A stretch of DNA of 64,000 nucleotides, taken from contig DASWII010000035.1 of assembly GCA_036397755.1 (NCBI GenBank), positions 1 to 64,000 of the forward strand, written 5' to 3'. A model generated the notes under the pieces. It saw only the letters and a program-made list of their open reading frames with translations. It was not told the origin of the DNA and searched no databases. Shown here piece after piece: positions 1-7,677 of this stretch (position 1 is the first letter of the stretch; the number at the start of each line of letters is the position of its first letter). The translations under genes were made by a program, and so were the position numbers. The stretch comes from CAMYLY01 sp036397755 (GTDB taxonomy: Bacteria > Gemmatimonadota > Gemmatimonadetes > Gemmatimonadales > GWC2-71-9).

Positions 1-9
1 CCCGCGTCG

Positions 10-1668
10 TTACACCGTCTCCAGGTACTTGTGTATCATGCCGATCGCCGATGACCCCTCGCCCACCGCGGACGCCACGCGCTTGGTCGATCCATGACGC
101 ACGTCGCCGGCGGCGAAGATCCCCGGCACACTCGTCTCCAACAGAAAGGGATCTCGCTTGAGTGGCCAGCCGTCCGGCCGTTTTCCGTCCCGCAGCAGGT
201 CCAACCCCGTGCAGATGAACCCGTGTTCGTCCAACATCACCGCGCCGGCCACGGCCTCGGAGTTGGGCGCGGCGCCGATGAAGATGAACAGCGCCTCGGC
301 GGGAAGCGTAAACGCCTCCCCTCCGGCGCGCAGGAGCGTGATGGACTCGAGCCGCTGTTCGCCCGACACCGCCACCACGCGCGTCTCCGTCATCACCTCC
401 ATCGTGGGAGACTCCTCGATGCGGGTGATGAGATACTGGGACATGGACGTGGTGAGCGACGCGCCCCGCACCAGCATGGTGACCTTGCGAGCATAGCGGG
501 AGAACAGCAACGCGGCCTGTCCGGCGGAATTGGCTCCACCGACGATGTAGACATCCTTGTCTCGGCAGGACGCGGCCTCGCTCAAGGCGGCGCCGTAGTA
601 CACCCCGGCCCCCGTCAGCTTGTCGATGCCCGGAACGTCGAGCCGGCGCACCTGCATCCCACTCGCGACCAACACCGCGTAACAGCTGATCTCCGCGCCA
701 TCGTCCAGCGTGATGAAGTGATATGGGTGGTCCGTCCGCACCTTCGTCACGCGGCTCGGGGCAATCAACTCCGTCCCAAAGCGCTTGGCCTGCGCCGCGG
801 CCCGGCGCGCCAGATCGGCGCCGGTGACCCCGCTGGGGAACCCGAGATAATTCTCGATCGCCGAACTCGTCCCCGCCTGCCCGCCCGGAACGTCACATTC
901 GATCAAGGCAGTCCGCAGGCCTTCGGACGCGCCGTACACCGCGCCGGCCAGACCGCTCGGGCCCGCACCGACCACCACCAGATCGTAGAACTGCTGCGTG
1001 GCCTGTGTGCGCAGACCCACCCGCCCCGCCAATTCTTGGAGTGACGGGGCCACCATCGGATCGCCGTCCGGGAAGAACACGACCGGCAGGCGTGCCGCGC
1101 CGGGCGTTAGTGCCTCGACGGTCGCACGCAGCTCGTCTTGGCTCTCTATATCGACCCACTCGTAGGGAATCTGATGCCGTGACAGGTAATCCTTCACGGC
1201 GTGACACGACGGCGACCACATCGTTCCGGCAATCCGGATACCGTCGAACGGTGGTCGATACGTGGCGGCCCAGTCGCTCAGGAGATCGTCCAACACCGGA
1301 TACAGGCGGTCCTCCGGCGGGTCCCACGGCTTCATCAGATAGTGATCGAGCCCGACGCGGTTGATCCCCGCGATCGCCGCCTCGGTGTCGGCGTAGGCCG
1401 TGAGCAAGACCTTGCGCGCGTCCGGGTACAATTGTCTCGCCTCGGCCAGGAACTCGGTCCCCGACATGTGGGGCATGCGTTCGTCCGCGAGGAACAACGC
1501 GATGGTCGCGCTCCGCTCCTTCAGCCCGTGGAGCGCCTCGAGCGCCTCCTTGCCGGAGCCCGCCTTCATGACGCGATAATCCCGACGATAATGTCGTCGT
1601 AAATCGCGCTCGACGGCGTTCAGTACGTCGGGTTCGTCATCGATGGAGAAGATGATCGGCTTGGGCAT
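10..1668 (-). CDS. Response regulator / glutaredoxin-like / thioredoxin-reductase-like fusion
   Basis: A 552-residue cytoplasmic three-part protein. Residues 1-125 form a receiver domain with acidic pair D10/D11, phospho-acceptor D62 (LADERMP) and K113. Residues ~142-220 resemble a glutaredoxin fold whose CxxC is reduced to SPSC (C155 only). From ~228 there is an FAD/NAD(P)H pyridine-nucleotide reductase with a dinucleotide motif (GAGPSG, 234-239) and a second one (GGANSA). The CATC pair of true thioredoxin reductase is absent: the equivalent stretch reads YYGAALSEAA. It is therefore unlikely to reduce thioredoxin by the classical route. The start at MPKP is chosen because the receiver begins there; 15 upstream in-frame residues look non-coding. 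The histidine kinase gene ends 26 nt upstream on the same strand, so the two probably form one operon and a two-component pair. This architecture is known in many bacteria; the signal sensed is inferred to be redox. Confidence 0.9.
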   Translation of the reverse strand: MPKPIIFSIDDEPDVLNAVERDLRRHYRRDYRVMKAGSGKEALEALHGLKERSATIALFLADERMPHMSGTEFLAEARQLYPDARKVLLTAYADTEAAIAGINRVGLDHYLMKPWDPPEDRLYPVLDDLLSDWAATYRPPFDGIRIAGTMWSPSCHAVKDYLSRHQIPYEWVDIESQDELRATVEALTPGAARLPVVFFPDGDPMVAPSLQELAGRVGLRTQATQQFYDLVVVGAGPSGLAGAVYGASEGLRTALIECDVPGGQAGTSSAIENYLGFPSGVTGADLARRAAAQAKRFGTELIAPSRVTKVRTDHPYHFITLDDGAEISCYAVLVASGMQVRRLDVPGIDKLTGAGVYYGAALSEAASCRDKDVYIVGGANSAGQAALLFSRYARKVTMLVRGASLTTSMSQYLITRIEESPTMEVMTETRVVAVSGEQRLESITLLRAGGEAFTLPAEALFIFIGAAPNSEAVAGAVMLDEHGFICTGLDLLRDGKRPDGWPLKRDPFLLETSVPGIFAAGDVRHGSTKRVASAVGEGSSAIGMIHKYLETV

Positions 1669-1693
1669 CGTGGTCCTCAAAATACGGCGGTTA

Positions 1694-3691
1694 CTATCCG
1701 GTGGCGACCGCAACGCGCGGCAGTCGAACGATGAATCGCGTGGATCCGGGTTTGGAATCCAGGGTCAGCGTGCCGCCATGCTTCTTGACGACGATGCTGT
1801 AGCACGTGTGCAATCCCAGACCGGTCCCCGTGCCCGGCGGCTTGGTCGTGAAGAACGCGTCGAAGATCTGCGACTGAATCTCCTTGGGAATGCCCGGACC
1901 CGAGTCCTCCACCTCCACGGTCACGTAGTCCCCGTCACCCAGGCTCCGGAGCCGCAGGGTCCCCGCTCCATCCATCGCGTGCACCGCGTTGTCGATCAGG
2001 TTGGTCCACACCTGATTGAGTTCACTCCCGTACGCCTCGATCCTGGGCAGGTCGCTGGCCAGGTCCTGCACGACGTCGATACCCTGCTTGAGCTTGCTGC
2101 GCAGAATGATGAGCGTGTTCCGCACACCCTCGTTGACATCCACGCTCTGGAGCGGCGCCTGTCCGAGATACGAGTAGGACTTGAGCGCTCCCACGATCTC
2201 CGACACGCGACCGGCGCCGTGATGAATCTCGTCCAGCAGCCGGTAGACCCCGTACGAACGGCAGAGCCACACCAGGACGAGCGGGAGCTGCACGCGGTCG
2301 AACGTCTGTTCCATGTTTTCGAGATCGGTCATCGAGTAGTTCATGTCCACCAACGGCGCGGCCAAGTCCCACGGCTCGTCGACCCCGACCCCGTCCAGCC
2401 ATTCCTCGAACGCCTCCTCGCGATCGCTGCGGGCCACACTGTCCAGATCGCAGGCGCACGTGGCCTGGCCCCGGGCGTGGCCGTCGAGCTGGGCGAGTTG
2501 CAACCGTTGTGCCTCGTCGAACGCGATGGCGCCCAGCGTGATCTGCGCGGCCTGGAGCTGCGCATACTCGTCCCGGAGATGTTCCGCCGCGCGCTGCGCC
2601 GCCGCCGCGGGGTTGTTCAGTTCGTGCGCGACGCCGGCGGCGAGCGTGCCGAGCGTCGCCATCTTCTCCGTCTGCCGCAGTGCCGTCTCCGCGTTCTTCT
2701 GCTCCGTGACATCGGCGCCATACACGAACACGTACCGCCCATCCGATGGGGGCGTGTGGCTGAACACCATCTCGCGCCCACCGACGCGCGCCTCCACCAG
2801 GCAGGACGAGGTAGCCCGCAGGACGCGCTGCCAGAACCCCTCGTCAACTCCCGGGCACAGTTCCGTCCAGCGCAAGCCAACCACGCTCGGCCGCGCGAAC
2901 AGTCCGCGCGCGGCCGCGTTCGCGAGCAGCACGCGGCCGTCATGATCGAGGCGGAGCACGGGCCCGGGGTTCATCTCCGGGAATCGCGCCATCTCCGCCA
3001 CTTCGCGCTCCGCCGCTCGGCGTTCGGTGATGTCGCTGCCGAACACGAAGACATGTCCGCTGGCCGGGCGACACACGTGGGTGAACACGAAGCACCGCTC
3101 GCCGACCAGCGCCTCATGCTGCACGGGCTCGCGACTCCCGCACACCTCCCTCCATCGTTCGACCGTCATGCCGGGACACACCACGAGCCACGATGCTTCG
3201 GATAGAGTGTCGCCCGGAAAGACCACCCTTGCCGCCTTGTTGGCGCGTTCGACCATGCCGGCCTGCGTGAGGCGGAGCACGGGGCCCGGATTCATGTCGG
3301 GGAACTCCCCCAGCTCCTGGAGCGCCCGCGCCTGATCCGCGAGCGCTTCCTGGGCGTCCCGCAACTCGGTGATATCCGTTCCGTAGACGAACACGTGGTC
3401 GTCCTTGGCGCGGTGCGCATGTGTGAACACCAGGCACCTGTCATGCACCCGCGTTTCGTGGCGTAGGGGTTCCGCCGACCGCGACACCTCCGCCCACAGC
3501 TCCGCCGTCATGCCGGGGCAGACGTCGAGCCAGCGGGCGGCAAGAAGGTCATCATTCCGAAAGACCGCTTTGGCCGCCTTGTTGGCCCGCTCGATGACGC
3601 CATCTTTGTCGAGTCGGAAGACCGGCCCGGGATTCATATCCGGGAATTCGGCCATCTCCGACAAGGTGTCGCGGCGGCGGGAATCGTCCAT
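1694..3691 (-). CDS. Triple-PAS sensor histidine kinase
   Basis: A 665-residue sensor kinase without obvious membrane segments. Three consecutive PAS-like units each open with the near-identical signature FPDMNPGPV (third copy FPEMNPGPV) followed by RLD or RLT, and span roughly residues 12-120, 130-245 and 250-355. A dimerisation/phosphotransfer segment follows, with the phospho-accepting histidine in AAGVAHELNNP, then an HATPase_c domain with an N-box (WTNLIDNAVHAM) and G-box (DSGPGIP and TGTGLGLH). The start is placed at MDDSRRR because the PAS repeat begins there; upstream in-frame sequence is low-complexity and overlaps the divergent gene. It lies directly upstream of the receiver/TrxR-like fusion and is its likely cognate kinase. 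The similarity between repeats suggests recent internal duplication. Confidence 0.9.
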   Translation of the reverse strand: MDDSRRRDTLSEMAEFPDMNPGPVFRLDKDGVIERANKAAKAVFRNDDLLAARWLDVCPGMTAELWAEVSRSAEPLRHETRVHDRCLVFTHAHRAKDDHVFVYGTDITELRDAQEALADQARALQELGEFPDMNPGPVLRLTQAGMVERANKAARVVFPGDTLSEASWLVVCPGMTVERWREVCGSREPVQHEALVGERCFVFTHVCRPASGHVFVFGSDITERRAAEREVAEMARFPEMNPGPVLRLDHDGRVLLANAAARGLFARPSVVGLRWTELCPGVDEGFWQRVLRATSSCLVEARVGGREMVFSHTPPSDGRYVFVYGADVTEQKNAETALRQTEKMATLGTLAAGVAHELNNPAAAAQRAAEHLRDEYAQLQAAQITLGAIAFDEAQRLQLAQLDGHARGQATCACDLDSVARSDREEAFEEWLDGVGVDEPWDLAAPLVDMNYSMTDLENMEQTFDRVQLPLVLVWLCRSYGVYRLLDEIHHGAGRVSEIVGALKSYSYLGQAPLQSVDVNEGVRNTLIILRSKLKQGIDVVQDLASDLPRIEAYGSELNQVWTNLIDNAVHAMDGAGTLRLRSLGDGDYVTVEVEDSGPGIPKEIQSQIFDAFFTTKPPGTGTGLGLHTCYSIVVKKHGGTLTLDSKPGSTRFIVRLPRVAVATG

Positions 3692-3787
3692 CTTCACTCT
3701 CGGGAGCCGGGTCGTTGTACCTTGGGCGTTTCGGAGTTCGCCCCAGCCAGGGCGGGGCCTCGGGAACTTCCGGGGAGTATCTATCCT

Positions 3788-3793
3788 TATACT
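3788..3793 (+). promoter_or_regulatory. Possible -10 element (TATACT)
   Basis: TATACT matches five of six bases of the housekeeping -10 hexamer and lies in the least GC-rich part of the divergent region between the histidine kinase and the small NrtS-like gene, about 48 nt before the ATG at 3842. No good -35 box stands 16-18 nt upstream; the GGAACTT there is at best ECF-like. Weak call. Confidence 0.22.
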
Positions 3794-3841
3794 ACCGATC
3801 GCAAACTCTTCGCCAGCCCATTGTCGGAAAGGGCCCGTGTG

Positions 3842-4006
3842 ATGTCCACCTTCCTCGCGTGGTGCCGCCTGTTTTGCTCGAGGCCTGTCGTACTTCGCGC
3901 GCTCAAGTACGCGGTGGCCGTCGGCGCCATCCTCGTGCCCTATTGCGTCTCGGCACTCTCGAGTGTCGGGACGATTCGGCAGATGCAACACTCGCCCGGG
4001 TCCTGA
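3842..4006 (+). CDS. Small NrtS-like membrane protein, compacted
   Basis: A 54-residue protein. After a basic N-terminus it has a hydrophobic run starting RALKYAVAVGAIL and continuing VPYCVSALSS. From memory, NrtS-type nitrate/nitrite transport proteins (about 70-90 residues, two helices) have RALKVALVVGTIL in helix 1 and a VPY-V-S pattern in helix 2. Here the two motifs are fused without the intervening hairpin, leaving one hydrophobic segment. That could be an internal deletion or a distinct single-helix relative. A GGAAAGG stretch lies upstream of the ATG, rather far away. It is divergent from the histidine kinase. Family assignment is tentative. Confidence 0.45.
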   Translation: MSTFLAWCRLFCSRPVVLRALKYAVAVGAILVPYCVSALSSVGTIRQMQHSPGS

Positions 4007-4068
4007 AACCGGCTCAGACGTGAGACCGGGGGCACGGGGCCAAGCGGACACGCAACGGAGTCGCCACA

Positions 4069-4605
4069 ATGACCAATGACGATCTGCGATACCCCATCGG
4101 GCGGTTCGCGTACGATGCCACTGGAGCCCAGGCCAATATCGAGACGTGGATCGCCGAGATCGCCGCAGCCCCCGCGGCGTTGCGGACGGCCGTAGCCAAC
4201 TTGTCGGACGAGCAACTCGCCACACCGTACCGGCCTGGTGGATGGACGGTTCGCCAAGTCGTGCACCATCTGCCCGACAGTCACGTGAATGCCTACGTGC
4301 GGTTCCGACTTGCCCTCACCGAAGACGATGCCGCGATTCGACCCTACGACGAGAAGCTCTGGGCCGAGCTACCCGATGCGTCGAGGGCGCCCATCGACAT
4401 GTCCCTGAACTTCCTCCACGCCCTTCACGTCCGCTGGGTAGTCCTGCTCCGCGCGATCACCCCGAACCAGTGGCGACGCACGTTTTACCATCCCGAGCTG
4501 GACGGGTCACTGGGCCTCCTACACCTTCTGGCGCTGTACGCGTGGCATGGCAAACACCACGTGGCCCACGTGACGAGCCTGCGCGCGCGAATGGCGTGGG
4601 ATTGA
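4069..4605 (+). CDS. DinB/YfiT-family putative metal-dependent hydrolase or thiol transferase
   Basis: A 178-residue cytoplasmic protein of the DinB four-helix-bundle fold, YfiT branch. The metal-ligand pattern is visible: a first histidine in RQVVHHLPDSH and a C-terminal pair in WHGKHHVAH. The WTVRQVVHHL segment is typical of the family. YfiT-like proteins were called metal-dependent hydrolases; relatives act as bacillithiol/mycothiol S-transferases. No thiol-cofactor biosynthesis gene is present here, so the substrate is unknown. The ATG follows about 60 nt of non-coding sequence after the NrtS-like gene. Confidence 0.88.
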   Translation: MTNDDLRYPIGRFAYDATGAQANIETWIAEIAAAPAALRTAVANLSDEQLATPYRPGGWTVRQVVHHLPDSHVNAYVRFRLALTEDDAAIRPYDEKLWAELPDASRAPIDMSLNFLHALHVRWVVLLRAITPNQWRRTFYHPELDGSLGLLHLLALYAWHGKHHVAHVTSLRARMAWD

Positions 4606-4670
4606 GGATCGCACCCGCGTTCCGATAGCGGATAGTCGGCTGCGGCCTCTGACGATTGGCACGCAGCTTT

Positions 4671-4713
4671 CGATATTGCGATATTCGGACATTCGATACC
4701 CCATATTCGATAC
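4671..4713. repeat. Short direct repeats in an AT-rich leader
   Basis: CGATATT occurs twice 8 bp apart (4671-4677, 4679-4685) and ATTCGATAC twice 14 bp apart (4691-4699, 4705-4713). The block is much richer in A+T than its surroundings and ends 7 nt before the ATG of the 41-residue membrane protein. It could be an operator/promoter region or a remnant of tandem duplication. No protein is assigned to it. Confidence 0.4.
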
Positions 4714-4720
4714 TCTCCCG

Positions 4721-4846
4721 ATGCCCCCTGATACCCAGCCGCCCACAGAGCCAGGACTGTTCCGCCGCACACTCGCGCGCGTGATGGCGGTGCAGGTCAT
4801 TGCGCTGCTGCTGCTCTGGCTGCTCCAGATGCGTTACGGCGGCTGA
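4721..4846 (+). CDS. 41-residue single-helix membrane protein, symporter partner
   Basis: The product is 41 residues: a proline-rich N-terminus (MPPDTQPPTEPGLFRRTLAR), one strongly hydrophobic helix (VMAVQVIALLLLWLLQM) and a short RYGG tail. The stop codon is followed after a single base by the ATG of the sodium:solute symporter, so the two are almost certainly co-translated. Some symporters of this superfamily have a dedicated small subunit (the ~80-residue DUF4212 type); this one is shorter and I recognise no named family. The assignment rests on coupling, helix amphipathicity and clean start/stop spacing. Confidence 0.6.
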   Translation: MPPDTQPPTEPGLFRRTLARVMAVQVIALLLLWLLQMRYGG

Positions 4847-4847
4847 C

Positions 4848-6512
4848 ATGCACTGGATCAACTGGGTCATCGTCGTCGCCTACCTGACGTACGTCGTCGC
4901 GGACGGCATCCGCCGAGCCAAGGGGACCGACAAGATCGAGGGATACTTCCTCGCCAACCGCAGCCTTCCGTGGTGGGCGGTGGGTTTGTCCGTGATGGCG
5001 ACACAGCTCTCGGCCGTGACCATGATCGGCACGACCGGTCAGGGAGCCACGGACGGGATCCGCTTCGTGCAGTTCTATTTTGGATTGCCGATCGCGATGG
5101 TCATTCTTGGTGTGACGCTCGTACCGTTTCTGCACGGCGCCAAAGTGTTCACGGCCTACGAGTATCTCGAGAAGCGCTTCGACGCCAAGACGCGGTCGCT
5201 GACGGCCTTCCTGTTTCTGGCCTCGCGCGGCATGTCGGCCGGGACGATTCTCGCGGCGCCCGCCGTGGTCTTTTCCGCCGTTTTCGGCATCAACCTGCTG
5301 TGGTCGGTGGCGCTGATCGGCATCCCGACCGTGATCTACACGATGATCGGGGGCGTGCAGGCGGTGACCTGGGCCGACGTCAAGCAGATGGTCCTCATCG
5401 TCTTCGCCCTCGTGGCGGTGGTGATCGCGCTCCTGGTGCAGTTGCCCGTCGCCCCCGATGATGCGTTGCGCATCGCCGGCGCCACCGGCCGGCTCAGGGC
5501 CTTCGATTTTTCGTTCGACCTCACCGAGACCTACACGTTCTGGTCGGGGATCATCGGCGGCACGTTCCTGATGCTGTCGTACTTCGGTACCGATCAAAGT
5601 CAGGTGCAACGGTACCTCACGGCCAAATCGGTCGATCAGGCCCGCAGTTCCTTGCTCATGAGCGCCTATTGGAAGATCCCGCTCCAGGCGATGGTGTTGC
5701 TCGTGGGCGTGCTGGTGTTCGTCTACTACCTGTTCCAGACGCCGCCCCTGTTGTACAACCCGGCGCACGAGCAGCGGGTACGTGACGCAGATCCCGCCGC
5801 GTATGCGGAACTCGAATCCCGGTACGGACAGGCGTTTGCCGGCCGCGAAGTGGCGGCCCGCGCCGTCGCCGATGCCCGCGATGCGGGCGGCGACGACGCC
5901 ATGGCGGCGTATCTCGCACGGGAGGATGACGTCACTCGCATTCGCGAAGAGGCCCTGGCGATGGCCACGGCCGTCACCGGCCAGTCGTCAGACGACGTGA
6001 ACTACATCATCCCGCGCTTCGTGCTGCACGAGCTTCCGATCGGACTTGCGGGGATCTTCATCGCCGCCGTCATGGCGGCGGCCATGTCCAGCATCGCCGC
6101 GGAGCTCAACTCGCTTTCCACCGCGACCGTGATCGATTTCTATCGCCGGTGGTTCAAGCCCGAGGCCAGCGATCGGCACTATCTGCTCGTATCCAAGGGC
6201 GCGACCGCGTTCTGGGGGCTCTTTGCCTGCTTCGTCGCGACGTTCGCCGCCACACTCGGATCACTCATCGAGGTAGTGAACCGCTTCGGGTCGTTCTTCT
6301 ACGGTTCGATTCTGGGTGTGTTTCTGCTGGCAATGCTGCCTGGTGCACGGCCGGTGGGCGCGTTCTTCGGCTTGATAGCCGGCATGACCGTCGTCGGCGC
6401 CGTCAACTTCGGGGCGCCCGACGTCTCGTTCCTGTGGCACAACGTCATCGGCGCGGTGACGGTCGTGGCGGTGGGGATGGGGTTGAGCGGGTATCGGACG
6501 TTGGCGCGTTAG
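4848..6512 (+). CDS. Sodium:solute symporter (SSS family)
   Basis: A 554-residue polytopic inner-membrane protein. Family hallmarks include an N-terminal helix (WINWVIVVAYL), FLANRSLPWWAVGLSVMATQ with the Na+-site region, GGVQAVTWADVKQM, and a late GLAGIFIAAVMAAAMSS segment. The substrate cannot be read from sequence; relatives carry sugars, sialic acid, proline or iodide. A hydrophilic, Ala/Asp/Arg-rich insertion at about residues 305-385 separates two helices. The start at MHWIN is chosen because it follows the small-protein stop by one base; in-frame sequence before it is cysteine-rich nonsense. Confidence 0.93.
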   Translation: MHWINWVIVVAYLTYVVADGIRRAKGTDKIEGYFLANRSLPWWAVGLSVMATQLSAVTMIGTTGQGATDGIRFVQFYFGLPIAMVILGVTLVPFLHGAKVFTAYEYLEKRFDAKTRSLTAFLFLASRGMSAGTILAAPAVVFSAVFGINLLWSVALIGIPTVIYTMIGGVQAVTWADVKQMVLIVFALVAVVIALLVQLPVAPDDALRIAGATGRLRAFDFSFDLTETYTFWSGIIGGTFLMLSYFGTDQSQVQRYLTAKSVDQARSSLLMSAYWKIPLQAMVLLVGVLVFVYYLFQTPPLLYNPAHEQRVRDADPAAYAELESRYGQAFAGREVAARAVADARDAGGDDAMAAYLAREDDVTRIREEALAMATAVTGQSSDDVNYIIPRFVLHELPIGLAGIFIAAVMAAAMSSIAAELNSLSTATVIDFYRRWFKPEASDRHYLLVSKGATAFWGLFACFVATFAATLGSLIEVVNRFGSFFYGSILGVFLLAMLPGARPVGAFFGLIAGMTVVGAVNFGAPDVSFLWHNVIGAVTVVAVGMGLSGYRTLAR

Positions 6513-6587
6513 CAGCAAGGCGTTGGACGGTCAGGCGGCTGGCGCCCCCGCCTAGTTACCTTTCCCAGCGAATCGACCCGGACACGC

Positions 6588-7124
6588 ATGAAAGTCCAAC
6601 GACATCTCGACCGACTCGAGCCGATGGTGCTGAGCCCCTTGCGGGGGCTCACCGACGAGCAGTGGCATGGCGCTCCATCCGGAAAGTGGTCGGTCGCGCA
6701 GATCGTGCACCATCTGGCCATCGGGATGGATCTCGTAGCGACGATGATGGGAGAGCGAAAGAACAAGCCGATGTCCCGGCGGGCCAAGCCCTATCAGGCG
6801 GTGCTCCGGCACCTCGTGCTCAGTGCGGGGAGGATTCCGGGCGGCTTCAAGGCCGCGGAGGTGACGCACCCGGACGACAGACCGGATCCCGAGATGGTCG
6901 CGGCGCAGTTCCGCATGGGTGTGGAGCGGATGAAGGAGTACTACAAGACGTGGCCGCCCGAGCTACAGGTGGCGGTGTTCGTGCGACATCCGCTCTTGGG
7001 GGACCTCAATCTCCCCGAGTGGACACGGTTCCACTACGTCCATTGCCGGCACCACGCCGCGCAGATCCAATACCGTCTGGCCTGGGTCACCACGAGGCGG
7101 GAGAAGCCACCGACCGCCGCCTGA
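6588..7124 (+). CDS. DinB/DUF1569-like protein
   Basis: A 178-residue soluble protein of the DinB fold. The motifs KWSVAQIVHHLAIGMD and, near the C-terminus, FHYVHCRHHAAQIQYRL give the three-histidine metal site expected for the family. It resembles DUF1569 more than the YfiT-like paralogue at 4069, so the two are probably not recent duplicates. It follows the symporter by 75 nt on the same strand, but a shared transcript is not shown. Substrate unknown. Confidence 0.85.
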   Translation: MKVQRHLDRLEPMVLSPLRGLTDEQWHGAPSGKWSVAQIVHHLAIGMDLVATMMGERKNKPMSRRAKPYQAVLRHLVLSAGRIPGGFKAAEVTHPDDRPDPEMVAAQFRMGVERMKEYYKTWPPELQVAVFVRHPLLGDLNLPEWTRFHYVHCRHHAAQIQYRLAWVTTRREKPPTAA

Positions 7125-7155
7125 ACTCGCACGGCATTGAGCGAGCGCCTGTCGT

Positions 7156-7677
7156 TCACTGCTCCATCGACCCCGTCACGGTGATCTTCCATCCGGACGG
7201 GGTTTTCACAAGCACCCGCTCGGATACACCACGGGTCGTATCGCCTTCGAGTACCGCCATGAAGCGGAATCCGGCCCACACCACGCCGGGCGCAAGCCAC
7301 ACGAGGGTCGCCGGTGCCGTCACCAGCGTGTCGGGCCACTCGTCGCTTGCCCGGCGGGCTTCGGAGAAGAGAAAGAACCCCCGCCGGATCGAGTCCGCAG
7401 ATGCGATCGTGAGCTCAGGCGAGTCGACGTAGTGGCCGAGGTAGGCCTCGGTATCGTGTCGTTGGATGGCCGCAATGTTGCTTTGGACGAATACGGCCGC
7501 CTCAGTCAGGTCCGTCTCGCGAATCGCGCCGACGTCGGCGGAGGTACACGACGTCATGAGAAACAGGGAGACCACAGCAGACAGCGCACGGACCGCCGAC
7601 CACAGGCCACCGACCGTCCGGCGGCAGGCCGCCCCGGGTGCCCGCCTGTCCGCCTGACCGCTTATGGTGTCCGCCAT
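7156..7677 (-). CDS. Exported SnoaL/DUF4440-like protein
   Basis: A 173-residue protein. Residues ~27-44 form a hydrophobic stretch ending in FLMTSC, an acceptable lipobox, so it is probably a lipoprotein. The rest (AAVFVQSNIAAIQRHDTEAYLGHYVDSPELTI, then a C-terminal VSERVLVKTPSGWKI) matches the NTF2-like cone fold of SnoaL/DUF4440 proteins, which often bind small ligands. No catalytic residues can be assigned. The ATG lies inside the end of the upstream dipeptidase gene (16-bp overlap), suggesting translational coupling. The 26 residues before the hydrophobic stretch are unusually long for a signal peptide, but I see no later start codon ahead of it. Confidence 0.7.
   Translation of the reverse strand: MADTISGQADRRAPGAACRRTVGGLWSAVRALSAVVSLFLMTSCTSADVGAIRETDLTEAAVFVQSNIAAIQRHDTEAYLGHYVDSPELTIASADSIRRGFFLFSEARRASDEWPDTLVTAPATLVWLAPGVVWAGFRFMAVLEGDTTRGVSERVLVKTPSGWKITVTGSMEQ

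Noticed and set aside
1643..3205. A 520-codon plus-strand frame over the histidine kinase
   Set aside because: Arg/His-rich antisense shadow without any motif; kinase motifs on the minus strand are decisive.
6533..6553. AGGCGG/CCGCCT hairpin after the symporter gene as terminator
   Set aside because: Only 6 bp, 9-nt loop, no T-tract; likely chance in GC-rich DNA.
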